Source: Costus lasius
Lineage: Eukaryota; Streptophyta; Magnoliopsida; Zingiberales; Costaceae
Direction: 5' to 3'
Assembly: GCA_027563935.2 (NCBI GenBank)
Contig: JANVAS020000239.1
Span: 2,604,001 to 2,668,000 of the forward strand
Length of the DNA: 64,000 nucleotides
The position numbers were made by a program, and so were the translations under genes. Each line of letters opens with the position of its first letter. Position 1 is the stretch's first letter. The notes under the pieces were generated by a model. It was not told the origin of the DNA, made no database searches, and saw only the letters and a list, made by a program, of their open reading frames with translations. Positions 23,342 through 35,217 of the stretch are shown here, piece by piece.

Positions 23342-25035
23342 TGTTGGGGTATGCCCTTAAGGCTAATGTTTGAGGCCTGTGGGAATGTATTTGTATCATG
23401 TAATAAACTGTTATGTTTATAAAGGCATGGTTATTATTCAGTTGTTTACATTGTCTGCTGCAATATATGTTCTTCTGAATAATGTCTCAAAGCTGTTCAG
23501 CTAGGCTGACGTGCTATAAGTCCTTAGTCGAGATATCTTGGTGAACATGAGACAGCCTTGATATGATTGAGACTAATATGTGTTCTAATCTTATAGGATG
23601 CTTCGAGCATGGAATAAGGTGTAGACTCATGGGTACATTGGATGTACTGGACAGACCTTACTAGGATGTTCAATTGTTTGTCACAATGTGAATATTCCTT
23701 GAGTGAGACAAGTGGCACATTTCCTTTGACTTGAGATCACTTGTGTTTTCTAAATGATGATTGTCCTTGTTTTGAGATAGTTCAATATCATTTGAAACAC
23801 AATGATTATAGACTATCTTGGATGGTGAACTTGAATCAGGTTATGGCACTAGTGATAGACATAGGATTGCCGTCTCCTTGTTTAAGGAGTGTGATGTTCT
23901 AAAGGGGCCCCCCCGGATGAGATGATTGAGAAAGTGTATGGCCATACCCAGATGACTATGTTCATCTGATCTAATCATGCTTATCATATTGGAGTTACAG
24001 GCTTGACAGGCTTGTCCAATAAGAACATCCAGTGGCAAAGGAAATATGCATGCCTAGTGATGTTGATTCACACTTGTGCTGTTTTTGGGTGTAGTCTTGG
24101 AAGACTCTTTCCTTTATATCGGGAGACAGTGATGTGTTGCTAGATACCCCTCACTGATCGTGATAACGCGAGTTATCGTTACCGACATTTAAAGGAAACC
24201 CTCAGGGTCGCACAATTTGATGATATGGCTTACTTAAGTCAGATCGTGTGGACTGAATTGTTTGGGTTCAGTTTAAAGGGATTTAATCTCTGATTGAAAG
24301 TGAGATCTGGTCTGATCATGTTTGATTGATTAGGGCTTGAGATCGGTAAGCTTCGATCGAGAGAATGAATGCTAGATCAGTCAGATCAGAAGCATTGAGA
24401 GATTGACGGTCAGATCGAGAGCCTTTGGGTTTATTTTGATCTGGACTTATTTCTTGGTTTATTTGGTTAGTGGACCAAATCGGTTTGAACCAGCTCATGG
24501 ATGAGCGCATGGTTCAATGATGATGTGGCATTTGCGATTGGGGTAAACCCAAGATCGCATATGGAGAAGTGGGATGCTATTTTTAGCACTTCTCGAACGT
24601 GGCCATGAACTCACGTCGCCCCTCTCTTGCCTCTTCACGCAATTGACGCCTCCTTGGGTTGTCATCGAGCAGCATTCTCGTGTGAGGAAGTCGAAGGCGA
24701 CAAGAGAAAAACGCCAAGAAAGAAAAGCTCTCTTTTCCCTTTAGCATTCGATCAGAGACACCTTGGACGAATCTTGCTAGCACAAGGGACGACAAGAAGG
24801 AGCCAAGACTCATCTTGTGTGTGACGATTTGGAGGAGATCTTCATTGCTCTCTTTCTTCCAAGGCGCCATCTAGAAATGGCAATGGTATGGATCGAATCA
24901 CTTCTTTTACAATCGGTTTTTGTTAAGTTGATCATATGATACATGCTCTTCGATCTATGAAACCCTTTATCCGCTGCCCCCTACTTTGATTGCGCCACTT
25001 TAGGGTTTTTGCTCCCCCTCGAAGGGGACTCTTCA
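23342..25035 (+). mobile_element. Copia-family solo LTR nested in B
   Basis: TGTTGGGGTATG to CTCTTCA, 1694 bp, with perfect target duplications AGTAG (23337-23341, 25036-25040). It aligns with the LTR at 7501-9199 along its length. The flanks join to a sequence like 16205-16225 of the LTR of element A, which confirms the host. No internal region. Confidence 0.95.
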
Positions 25036-25490
25036 AGTAGAACATGTGAAAATTATAGTATGAAAATATGTAGTTTTCACTAGAGATGATTGACTTAGAA
25101 TTCGGATGCATGAGAGTGATCCTTGAGTTCTTTGTCAATGATTTAGTTATATCTAACATTGGCTAAATCCTGCATGAGAGTGAGGATTAGTTCTTTGTAA
25201 ATTATCTGCGTGAGAGCGAGATAATTTCTTTATGAAGTAAATTATGTCTTTATCATAATAAAATTTGATTGATGAACATCTATTCATATCTAGTCATGGA
25301 AATTTAGGCAGATGAAACCCTAGTCCCAGTTTCTCTCTCTAATATTTTTGTGTAACTTTCGATAGTTTGCTTCATATTTTTAACTGCCTAGCTAGTGAAA
25401 AATTGATTATTCAGTACTTGACAAATGAGGTCTCTGTGGTTCGATACCTTAATTATTACTTCAAGTATCCGTGCACTTGCAGACACAACA

Positions 25491-25713
25491 CTTCTCCTTT
25501 TCGGCAATCTGCAAAGACATGTCTGGTACCTCCACAAAACTTATAGTAAACCTGGTTGTGGAATCTGATGATGGCCTGCTTCCCTGAGCATGGGAAGCTT
25601 TACTTCTTCTAGGAGGTGACTTAAACCTTTCAAATGGTTCTTACTCTTCATCTCTAGACCCACTACTGCTTCCTGCTTTACTACCAACAATTCTCTTTGT
25701 ATTCACTTCCTGA
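25491..25713 (-). pseudogene. Element F Gag fragment right of solo LTR B
   Basis: The reverse strand encodes a serine/arginine-rich stretch (SPPRRSKASHAQGSRPSSDS) and then, with a frameshift, a zinc knuckle FCGGTRHVFADC that lies just before the knuckle at 18600-18668. The two flanks of B thus form one Gag region. It stops at about 25713, where truncated LTR sequence of element C begins. The N-terminal Gag and 5' LTR of F are not seen. Confidence 0.7.
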
Positions 25714-26426
25714 GCCGGTGGCGTTCTTTCGTTGATTCCTCCTCCAATCGAACTCCTTTTCCCCTGAAACTTCTGGTGTGTCCTCCTCTCCTCTAGGCAA
25801 AGCTTATGAGTGAAAATCACATCCTGAGGTGCGTGCCCTCTACGCCTCTCGGCGTGAGGCCAAACCCTAACCACCTCTCTGTCGATTTCTCTCAGAATAC
25901 TGGATAAAAATTTCCTCTTGCACTTCGTGTGTCGTCTCCTCTTAATGACGAGTCCGAAATATCTTTCGGATCTCAATTTGGAGCTCTGGATCAAAAGTTA
26001 TGGTCCGCGCAAGATTCGGACCCATAAAAATCACGTTTTTGGGCCCAAAATACGGTACCCGTGAAAGTTTTCACCAAAAATACGGTAGTGCTGTATTTTT
26101 GCCAAACCTTTCTGGTTAAAATTGTAGGAAATTACGATACCGTGTAATTTCACACGGTAGTGCCGTATTTTGCCCAAACTGACTCTGATTCGCATGAAAT
26201 TTGGCAGGTAGCTTCGTTTCGACGTCTGGAATCCATTGGTGTGCTCAAAACTTCCAAAATCCATCAAAATATGGTACTTTTAACCTGAAAATGATCAAAA
26301 ATAAGAAATAGTGTAGATTCTGCAATATTTGACAAATAAGGCTTAAAAATAAGCAAAGTAGCATAAATATGACACAAAAAGACCAATGAAATGACACAAA
26401 ATATACTATGAATTTTGGTGTCAACA
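25714..26426 (-). repeat. Element C 3' LTR, truncated
   Basis: Matches 31550-32246; the other roughly 955 bp are missing at the left. The outer end reads TGTTGACACC instead of TGATGACACC. It contains a palindrome array at 26047-26177. The breakpoint has three or so bases (GCC) in common with the intact LTR. Confidence 0.85.
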
Positions 26427-28977
26427 AACACATAAGGCTCAAACTTTGCTTGTCCTCAAGCAAAACTCAAAAATTGATCATAGACATAGACTTCCTCATG
26501 TAGAATAAATTTCTAAAATACAATCACCAATGAAAAACTTTCACCAATTGCTTCATAAAATCTCAAATAAACACATCACCCTTTGAATTCAATTCTCAAG
26601 ATCCACAACTTAATCAAATAAAATTTCGCAACTTGCATAATAAGTAGAATATCAATCTCAAGACTTCATCCAGTTTCAATTCATAACTATCAACTTTTGT
26701 TTACAGGAATAGGATTTCCAAGATCTTTTTCCACTCATAAATTTTTTTTTTTTTATCTTTTTCTTTTTTTTTGTATCGCCCACATTCTCTAATTCGATTA
26801 CCACCTTTTTTCTGGTGATGAAGTTAGAGTACACTGACCACATAATCAATGTAATAGAACTCATATCTTTTTAGCAGTAAGATTTTTACCAAAGATAGGG
26901 GAGTTAATGTGGATTGATTCCTCTCATGGCATGCACCCACATAGACACATGCTTTCTCTCTCTTTTTTTTTTTTAATACTTTAACCCATATACTTCGGTA
27001 CCACTGTCAATTTTGCACAGTGCCAAGTAGGGGAGTCCTCACTTTATTTGGATAATGGAATCTTTCTTCCCAACAAATAGCAAATAGCATGAATATCAAC
27101 TAAATTGATCAATCAACATCAATTCAAAAATCATACTCATATGCTAGTTTTATTCAAGGAAGTAGTTTTACTTTTAAACCAAATTCATTAAATAACATGT
27201 TCACCCAAAATCTCATTCATCAATCAATGAAAAATTTCAAAAGCAGATATGTATTAGAGAAATAAATTCAACATGATAGGTCTAGTCCTAATCTCATGCA
27301 TGAAAACATTCATCATCATAGAAAACATCAAAATATGTCATAATTAGTTTAAAAGATGTGGAACATCAAACTCAAAAAGTCATGGTCCAAAAGTGTAAGA
27401 TTAGTATAATCACATAAGGCTCGAACGACGCAAAGGATGCAAAGTGAAAGAATTTAAGAGAAAAAAAGTGTAGATAATCATATCAAATTAAATAATCCCT
27501 GGAGAGTGCAAACAATACTCACAAAACTATGTAGCAAGCTCAGTCATCATCCGGTGTATAGAATCGGGGTATATGTAGTTATGTCCAAAGATGTGTCTTT
27601 TGAAAATTTTCCTGCACAATTTTTAAGTACATAAGGCTCAGTTCTAAAAATAGTCTCTAACAGAGAATAAGAACAATAATTCTCTAAAAGGGTAATCAGA
27701 GATATCATGGATGATCCAAAAAGGGTGCTAATGTAGGCGAGAAGCAGAGGTGAAATAGATGCTAGCTGAAAAGCTGCTAGCAGTGATGGTGGTGCTGACA
27801 GTAGAGTGAGTAGTCTCTAGTGGCCTGCTAGAGACTACAGTCCTGGAGTGAAGACGTCGGCCAGTGGGTGCCAGAAATAATACTGCATAGATAAACAAAA
27901 TCAGTCACTAATGAAAACTCTACTGCATGAATAAATAAAATCAACAAAAATAGAGGCAGTAGAAGTAAGAATCTGCAGATGGTATAATCCAGTGTCGACG
28001 GTTGGAAATAGTGATGTCAGAGGCAGATGCAGTGGTGGCTAGAGGTTGAAGACAGTTGCTCTTGAAGATTTCTGGATCTGGAGGCAAAAGAAGCTATAAC
28101 ATGTAGAAAACAAACAAAGTAGTTTTTGAATATTTTATGAAAAGTAGCCCTACCCAAAAATAAGATTTAATGATCCAAATAGAAAATGGACAAAACCAAG
28201 TTGTAGAATAAGATATGATCTTTTCAGATGTATAAAAATTAAAGGATCAAAATCTATCAAAAATTTAGGGCATCAACAGAAAGTAGGCTACTCAGATTAA
28301 AAACTACAAAACTGCATAAAAGTTAATCAAATTCGAAAAGTTGTCATATGTACTAGAATTGTCAGAAAATATTTTCATGAAAACAATTAATCCACAAGAT
28401 AGAATGACATACGAACTTCATATTCCAAGTGAAAAATCACGGTTTCAAGTCATCAAAGCACCTTAAAAACTCGCAGCAAAAGTGCTAATCAGATTAGTCA
28501 GAAGAAAATTGCTGCAGTAATTAATCAGAATCATAAAGTTGCTAGGTGCTTTTGAATGATCCATGGACTTTAAAATTTAGTAAAAATATCCAGATGATAG
28601 AAAACGATGAGTGCTTCGTGATGGTGCAAGAGATCAAAAATTTTCGCAACCCAGTTTCTTAAAATCGCAGTGAGAAAACACCTACTCAAATATGCAAACT
28701 GTAGATTTCAAATACGGTATCGTGCAATTCCTTACGGCAGTGCCGTAAAATGCATAAAACTCCTGGGTCAGAAATCGGCAGAAATACGATACCGTGAAAG
28801 ATTTTCTCAAAAATACGGTAGTGCCGTATTTTGCGCAATTTTTTTTTTATAAAAAAAACATAAAAATTAATTCTAAAAATAAACCAAGATAAAAGAAACT
28901 AAGCTAAGAAAAAGTGCTTGGGTTGCCTCCCAAGAAGCGCTAATTTTTAGGTCATTAGCTTGACCAAAACCCAAAAA
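26427..28977 (-). other. Element C 3' internal region, non-coding
   Basis: Homologous to 9200-11789 of A and 36253-38876 of D. It holds the hairpin TTTGCTTG/CAAGCAAA (26445-26464), low-complexity T runs near 26740-26970, and a palindrome array at 28700-28840. I see no gene. Confidence 0.75.
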
Positions 28978-30353
28978 TCATGGTGAAGCAGGTGAATCAA
29001 TACCAAAGTAAAGAGCAAACAATTTTCTGCATTTTCTCTGTCCAAAAAGTTTAGCCACTAATCCAAAAATCCAGAATTGCTTATAAATCTCAATCAAAGT
29101 GGCTTTCTTAAATATGCAGAAATCAAAATCAAAATTTTCAATGATTTTCCTATGTTTGTTAGAGAGCAAAATCATAAGTCCTTTCTTTAGATTTATATTT
29201 TCAATGGCCATAGGACTTTGCATTAGATCATCAAAATAAGTTTTATGTCTTTCATTAGATTCCTCAATAAAACACACTTTCTCAAATAAATCAAAAGAGT
29301 GAACATTAGATATGGGCAAAACATCATCATGGTGAGATTCATCTATGTTTGTAATATTCAAATCCTTTTCAAATTCCTCATGCTCACAATCTAATAATTT
29401 GTCAATTTCAAAATTATCATCAATAAAATCAGGGTGTTGCTCTTCAAAATATATTTTCTCATGTTTTTTCAACAATTTCAGAATCATCAACATCATAGTC
29501 AAAATCATCAAATTCAGCAATTTTCAATCCTTTTTCAAGTTCTTTAGATTTAGCTACACACAATTTACCATCAAGATCAGAATTTTCATCAAAAGAGTCA
29601 ATTTCATCAAACGGGGATTTATCAATTTCAATTTCCTCAAATTTTTCCTCGATTAATTCATCATCAGAAGAGTCACAAGAATCAATCTCATAATTACAAG
29701 AATCAGATTTAACCATAAATAATATGTCATCAAAAGAATTAATTTCATGACTATCACTAAAATAAAAAGGAGATTTTTCAATTTCTTCAAACTTGTCCAC
29801 AAATAAACTATCAGATGAATCAATTTTACAATCATCAAAATTAAAGTGAGATTCATTAATGTTCACATAAGGCTCAATCTCAAAACAATCATAATCAGAG
29901 GGGGAATTTTCTAAATCAACTTCTTTAGTTTCCAAATCAAACTCAAATAAACAAGCTTGTTGTGCTAATTGGGTTTCTAAAATTTCATTGTGTGCAGCCA
30001 TGTCATCCAACCTAGAATTGATTTGTTTGAGGGTCTCACTCACATCATCATTTTGTTTCATGAACTTTTCAAACATAATCTCTAAGCTAGATTTTTCAGT
30101 ATCCTCAAAGCATGGTTCAGAAGTAAAGTTTGAGCAATCATCATAAAAAGATCTAGAATCATATTGATCATCTTGATACCATGATGAATTGGAATTTAAA
30201 AATTGGCAATTAGAAGTGTAATGACCAATAGATCCACAAATATCACATCTATTAGAATAAAAAGAGTGCATATAAGAGTTAAACGTATCTTCAAGTGTGC
30301 TCAATGAATTATTTTCATACTTACATTGTGGTCCGCAAGTGATTAAAAGACAT
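28978..30353 (-). pseudogene. Acidic zinc-knuckle protein of element C, broken
   Basis: The only long reading frame of the element. The family start ATG (30353, by comparison with D) is followed by a small deletion that shifts the frame; the downstream frame stays open to 29459. Near 30225-30250 lies a knuckle CDICGSIGHYTSNC (C-X2-C-X4-H-X4-C), next a probable coiled coil (SSLEIMFEKFMKQNDDVSETL), then a long Asp/Glu/Ser/Phe-rich region with repeats like KFEEIE.DKSPFDEIDSFD. A frame change in an A run near 29469 leads to the C-terminal part ending at 28978. Element D encodes a homologue. The knuckle suggests nucleic-acid binding and a Gag-like role; the acidic part resembles no family I can name. 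Confidence 0.75.
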
Positions 30354-30568
30354 ATCTTCAAATCAATCAAGAATAGAAAGATCATCCAACATAAATCAAT
30401 TAAATTTTTTTTTCAGAATATATAAAGAAATATAAAACACAAGTAAATTCATAAATTTTAGAAAATCTCAGTTCTATCACAACTTCTGAAAATCCAAAAC
30501 CTGCAAAAATAGAAAACAAAGTTAAATCTAAAACAAATAAAACATAGTCTAGCAATATCAAAAACTAA

Positions 30569-30588
30569 GGTGCCTGGCAACGGCGCTA
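30569..30588 (-). other. Element C primer binding site
   Basis: On the reverse strand TAGCGCCGTTGCCAGGCACC, a slightly mutated version of the Athila-type TGGCGCCGTTGCCGGGGACC in D, complementary to plant Asp tRNA by family knowledge. It lies 6 bp from the LTR end. Confidence 0.8.
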
Positions 30589-30594
30589 AAAACT

Positions 30595-32246
30595 TGTTAT
30601 AGTCCGCAAGTGCACGGATACTCGAAATAATAAAGAAAGATATCGAACCACAGAGACCTTATTGTTAAGCACCAAATAGATGTTTTCTCACTAGCTAAGC
30701 AAGCCGAATATGATAGAAATAACTATGCAAAGAATATGCTAAAGAGATAATCAAAGAGAAAGCATTGGGACTAGGGTTTCATCCACCTTAATATTTATGA
30801 CTAGATATAATTAAAGGTTCATCAATCTTTTTTCGTTATGGTAAAGATATAGCTTACTTAATAAAGAAATTAACTCGCTCTCGCGCAATCAATTTACAAA
30901 GAATGATCCTCACTCTCGTGCAAGATCTATTCAATGTTAAACATAAGTAAACTTTGATTAAAGAGATTAAGAATCACTCTCATGCATTCCACCTCAATAT
31001 CAAGATCTCAAATGAAACTAAGCACTCTCGCACCTTAGTTTCATAGGTTTTACTTAAGGTTTTCTAACAATCAAATATCTATCTCTAGCATATTTTCATG
31101 TCTAAAACAGTAATAATTTCTAGGTCAAAACATCAACAAGAAATAAGCATCTAAAATCTAAAAATAAGAACACAACCAATCTCTTGCGATGAGCTCCTAG
31201 CATAAATTCTAGGGTTCCAAGTTTATGCGTATCATCTTCTCAGTCCATACACAAAAACTCTAAAACATGTTAATGCATGACACTAGAAACGTTTAAAGAC
31301 AATAATCTCTTAAGTAAAATCGCCATGACAAAAATATCATGATGAAATAAAGATAATCTAATCATAGAAATATCAAGGGGATTACATCCTTTGTCCCAAA
31401 AGAAAGTTTAAGCTTGCATGGAAAGAGAAATACAATCAACCATAGTTTCAAAGCGTCAGAAATCAAAAGGAAGGAGAGAATAGACGTTACAACACGGCTG
31501 TAATAGAAATTATAGCCGTAATCACGCGTATGAACAGTGCCAGTGGCGTTCTTTCATTGATTCCTCCTCCAATCGAACTCCTTTTGCTCTGAAACTTCTG
31601 GTGTGTCCTCCTCTCCTCCACGCGAAGCTTCTGAGTGAAAATCACAGCCTGAGGTGCCCTCTACGCCTCTCGACGTGAGGCCAAACCCTAACCGCCTCTC
31701 TGTTGATTACTCTCAGAATACTGGATAAAAATTTCCTCTTCCACTTCGTGCATCTTCTACTCCTAAAATTGAGTTTGTAACATCTTTCGGATCACAATTT
31801 GGAGCTCTAGATCAAAAGTTATGGGGCGCACAAGATTCAGACCTGTAAAAATTGCGTTTTTGGGCCCAAAATACGGTACCGTGAAAGTTTTCACCACAAA
31901 TACGGTAGTGCCGTATTTTTACCAAAACGTTCTGGTTAAAATTGCAGGAAATTACGGTACCGTCTAATTTCAAATGGTAGTGCCGTATTTTGCCCAAACT
32001 GACTCTGATTCGCATGAAATTTGGCAGGTAGCTTCGTTTCGACGTCTGGAATCCATTAGTGTTCTCAAATCTTCCAAAATCTATCAAAATATGGCACTTT
32101 TAACCTGAAAATGATCAAAAACAAGAAATGATGTAGTTTCCATAATATTTGACAAATAAGGCTTAAAAATAAGCAAAGTAGGATAAATATGACACAAAAA
32201 GACAAATGAAATGACACAAAATATACTATGAATTTTGGTGTCATCA
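30595..32246 (-). repeat. Element C 5' LTR
   Basis: 1652 bp from TGATGACACC (32246) to ACTATAACA (30595) on the reverse strand. It holds two palindrome pairs (31868-31995), the iterated GCACGAAAGTGA-type motif (30880-31050, mutated), and the common end GAGTATCCGTGCACTTGCGG with one change. Confidence 0.9.
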
Positions 32247-33144
32247 GAAACCTATTCTAAGGGTGAAGAACTACATAGGGAAGCTTGGGAGCAATTATTA
32301 GGACATTTTGGGGTGCCAATTTTCCAGTGGGATTCGACAAAGGGGAGTGATTACAGGCAACTGGCAGCGAACGACGATTCTTCACTGGGAAAGCTTCGAT
32401 TTTTCAATTGATTAGCATCGATTCTCATCAGGAAGCCTTGAATTATTTCCTCTTTGTTAATATTTATTTTTATTCGCCAATTTTGTAATCAAATATGGAT
32501 TTTTACAACGTGAACATGATGATCATATAGTGTAAACTCTTTATTCAGGATTTAGGGCATAACCCTCTATGTTTTCATGACTTGATTGTTTGTTATCTTC
32601 TTATGAAGTAATTTATTTGTGTTTGATTCAATTATTAATGTGATTAATTATATGTTGATAACTGGCCATAATTTGCATGATCAGAGATGTCGCAAGATGT
32701 ACTGAGAGGTGAGTTGCGACGTCGAACCTACAATATTTGGACAAGTTGATTTGAACACAAGAGTAGTTCAAATTGGCTTGAGGGATTTTATAGATTTGTC
32801 AAGAGCTCATTGGGTCTATCATGAGTTAATAACCGTGAGTGTAGGAGATTAAGTCGGATTGATACCAGATTTGTGCTGTTGAGAGGAGGCAATCTGTACA
32901 TGCAGATAAATCTTCTTCAACACAGTAAATCCTTCTTAAGATGTTCTTAATTGGAAAAGTCATGAAACATAGAGTGGTAAACCCAAAATCCTGAATTTCC
33001 ATCAAATCAATTACAACCAAAGTTTGTTTTACTGTTTCTTCAATTTAGTTAAAATAAAAACCATCAAAATGATCTTAAGTAGAGTCAGTACTTCGTCATT
33101 GGTCCCTGTGGAATTGATATTTTTATTACTTCAATTTTTCTGCA
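32247..33144 (+). repeat. Element E 5' LTR, 3' part only
   Basis: About 900 bp before an Athila-type primer site, ending TTTCTGCA. It is unlike the LTRs of A-D except for general base composition. The left part has been lost at the junction with element C. No second copy is in the window, so this rests on position and the primer site. I see no ORF in it. Confidence 0.65.
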
Positions 33145-33150
33145 AGTTTT

Positions 33151-33170
33151 TGCCGCCGTTACTGGGGATC
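33151..33170 (+). other. Element E primer binding site
   Basis: TGCCGCCGTTACTGGGGATC differs at three positions from the Athila consensus TGGCGCCGTTGCCGGGGATC. It follows the LTR end by 6 bp, the same spacing as in C and D. Confidence 0.75.
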
Positions 33171-33296
33171 AATTTCATCAATATTAACTCAATCGAATGA
33201 TTGATAGGCTAGACTTTTGTTTTCTTTTTATTTTATTCTATTAATTTATGTCTTTGAATTAGTTGTTTGATTTTCATATTTAGCTCTAATTATTGA

Positions 33297-34174
33297 TTGT
33301 TTATGCCCAGTTGTTCCAGAAAGCTATTTGAGGAAGATCCGGAACCAGAACGAACTTTCCGCCTGCGCAGAAAACAATTAGCAAGGGAAATTCTTAAATC
33401 TAAGATGGTAGAAGAATATAGATCTTTAAGAGATTATGCAGCCCCAAATATGCAAGGGGTTCACTCTAGTATTACTTTCTATAGTTCAACAGAACCAGTT
33501 TGGAGGCTTGCCATATGAGGATCCTAATATGCAGCTTTCTATATTTCTTGAATATTGTGATACTTTGAAGATGAAAGGCATTTCTAATGATGCATTGAGA
33601 CTCAGACTCTTTACTTTTTTCTCTCAAGGATGCATGGCTTCACTCTCATCAACCAGATTCCATAACGACTTGGGAGAAGCTTTCAAATGCTTTCCTAGCA
33701 AAATACTTTCCCCCAAGCAAAATTGCACAGTTAAGGAACCAGATCATGAGCATTGTTCAGAAAGAAGGGGAATCATTGTACGAGGCATGGGACTGATTTA
33801 AATATCTTCCGAGGATGTGTCCACACCACGGTCAACAAGTGGGTAATCATTCACACATTCTATAATGTATTGAATTATAATACTCGTATGATAGTTGATG
33901 CTGCCGCCGGTGGGGGAATCATGAAAAAGAGTGAGGATGATGTAATTAATTTGTTTGAGGAAATGACTTCGAATATTATCAATTGATAAGTGAGAGAGGG
34001 CCATCTGCCAAGGCGTCAAGTAGTTATGACTTAGATGTTATCACTTCGCTTGCCGCCAAGGTTGATTCTCTAACCAATAAAATTCTTAATCCTGCCACTA
34101 TTAATGCTATTTTGGGTGAGATTTGTGGTAATGCAGGATATTATACACAAGATTGTCAGTTGGGAGTTTCTATA
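33297..34174 (+). pseudogene. Element E Gag, N-terminal and middle parts
   Basis: Successive frames encode parts of an Athila Gag: LRRKQLAREI near the start, FLEYCDTLKMKGISNDALRL in the capsid-like region (33550-33610), then FYNVLNYNTRMIVDAAAGG and EDDVINLFEEM (33860-33975), and a zinc region with ICGNAGYYTQDC (34119-34155). At least three frameshifts split it. It is cut at 34174 by element D and resumes at 51570. Family role: capsid formation and RNA binding. Confidence 0.82.
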
Positions 34175-34274
34175 TGTTGTAGTCTGAAAGGACATACTTA
34201 TAAATACAAGTAGGTAGACTTATTTCAAGTGTCGCGGCTAAAACCTAAGTGTTGGCGTATAGGGCTATTGTTAC

Positions 34275-34302
34275 TCCCTGACACAGCTCCAAAATCTTAT
34301 TG
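34275..34302 (-). other. Fossil primer site within the D LTR (3' copy)
   Basis: TCCCTGACACAGCTCCAAAATCTTATTG lines up with the active site and LTR end at 40428-40456, with substitutions. It is the same feature as 40551-40579 and shows that the LTR end once lay further inward. Confidence 0.6.
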
Positions 34303-35217
34303 TCCCTAGACTTGTTGTGTCCGCAAGTGCACGGATACTCGAAGTAATAAAGAAAAGTATCGATCCCACAGAGACCTTATTGTTAAGTACCAAATAATTA
34401 TTTTCTTACGAGCTAAGAAAATTGAATATGATGCAAGTAAATAATAGAAATAGTGTAAAGATAAACAGAGAGATAAACTGGGACTAGGGTTTCATCCACT
34501 TTAATTTCAATGACTAGATATGAAGAAAAGGTCGTGAGACTAATTTTATTATGATAAAGACTTAATTTACTTCATAAAGGGATCATCTTACTTTCGTGTA
34601 GACAATCATGCAGGGACCAATCCTCGCTTTCACGCAAGATCTATCCCAACGCTGAAGATAAGTAAATCATCAATCAAAGAATTCAAATATCACTTTCGTG
34701 CATCCGAATTCTAAGTTGATTGTCTCAAGTGGAATCTCAAGGATCACTTTCGTGCATCCGAGTCTCAACACAAGTTTTACTTATGGTTCTCCAACGTTCC
34801 GATCCTCACTTTCGTGCAAGATCTCCACGTTTGACATAGTAACTCAATCCTAGATTCAAATTATCTAACATGGCAATAAAATCACTAAAATCACAAAATA
34901 AGAACTAACTAATCTCTTACAGAAAGCTCCTAACATGCAATTCTAGGGTTCCAACTCCTCAAGCAAGTCACCTTTCGGTCCTTGTTGCAACAATTCTAAA
35001 ACATGAATAATAACATCAATTTATGGAGAATCAAAGTACAATTATTCACATAAGTAAAATTATCATCATAAAACTATTCTGACGAAGGTAAAAAGTTATC
35101 TGATCATTAAGAAATCAAAGGGGATTACCCCCCAAGTCCCAAAGATGTTTAAGCTTGCATGGAGGGAAGATTACAATAATCCATGTTGAAGAAAATTGAG
35201 AGGAAGGAGAAAATATA

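Larger units (their letters stand above)
18669..25490 (+). mobile_element. B: Athila-like solo LTR carrying two nested solo LTRs
   Basis: Starts TGATGACACC and ends GACACAACA. Flanks TTTCT (18664-18668) and CTTCT (25491-25495) are a target duplication with one change. Without H2 and the copia solo LTR about 1.92 kb remain, the family's LTR length. It interrupts the Gag of element F between two zinc knuckles. It is LTR only, so it is the product of LTR-LTR recombination. The stretches 18669-18992, 22191-23341 and 25036-25490 are its own sequence. Confidence 0.88.
25714..32246 (-). mobile_element. Element C: Athila-like non-autonomous element, reverse
   Basis: Reverse-strand order: 5' LTR (32246 to 30595), Asp-type primer site, short leader, one acidic ORF, about 2.5 kb non-coding, hairpin, then a 3' LTR cut short at about 25714. 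No protease, reverse transcriptase or integrase motif is found on either strand in its 4.2-kb interior. LTR comparison suggests several per cent divergence, so it is much older than the copia elements. The right flank (GAAAC) belongs to the LTR of element E, the left one to the Gag of F, so the left end has been lost by deletion. Confidence 0.88.

Noticed and set aside
32826..33020. Small reverse frame in the LTR of element E
   Set aside because: Short, no homology, no counterpart elsewhere in the window; consistent with chance in AT-rich sequence.
33297..34213. Host zinc-finger gene near 34119
   Set aside because: The cysteine motif sits at the expected place in an Athila Gag and the frame continues at 51570 after element D is removed, so it belongs to element E.
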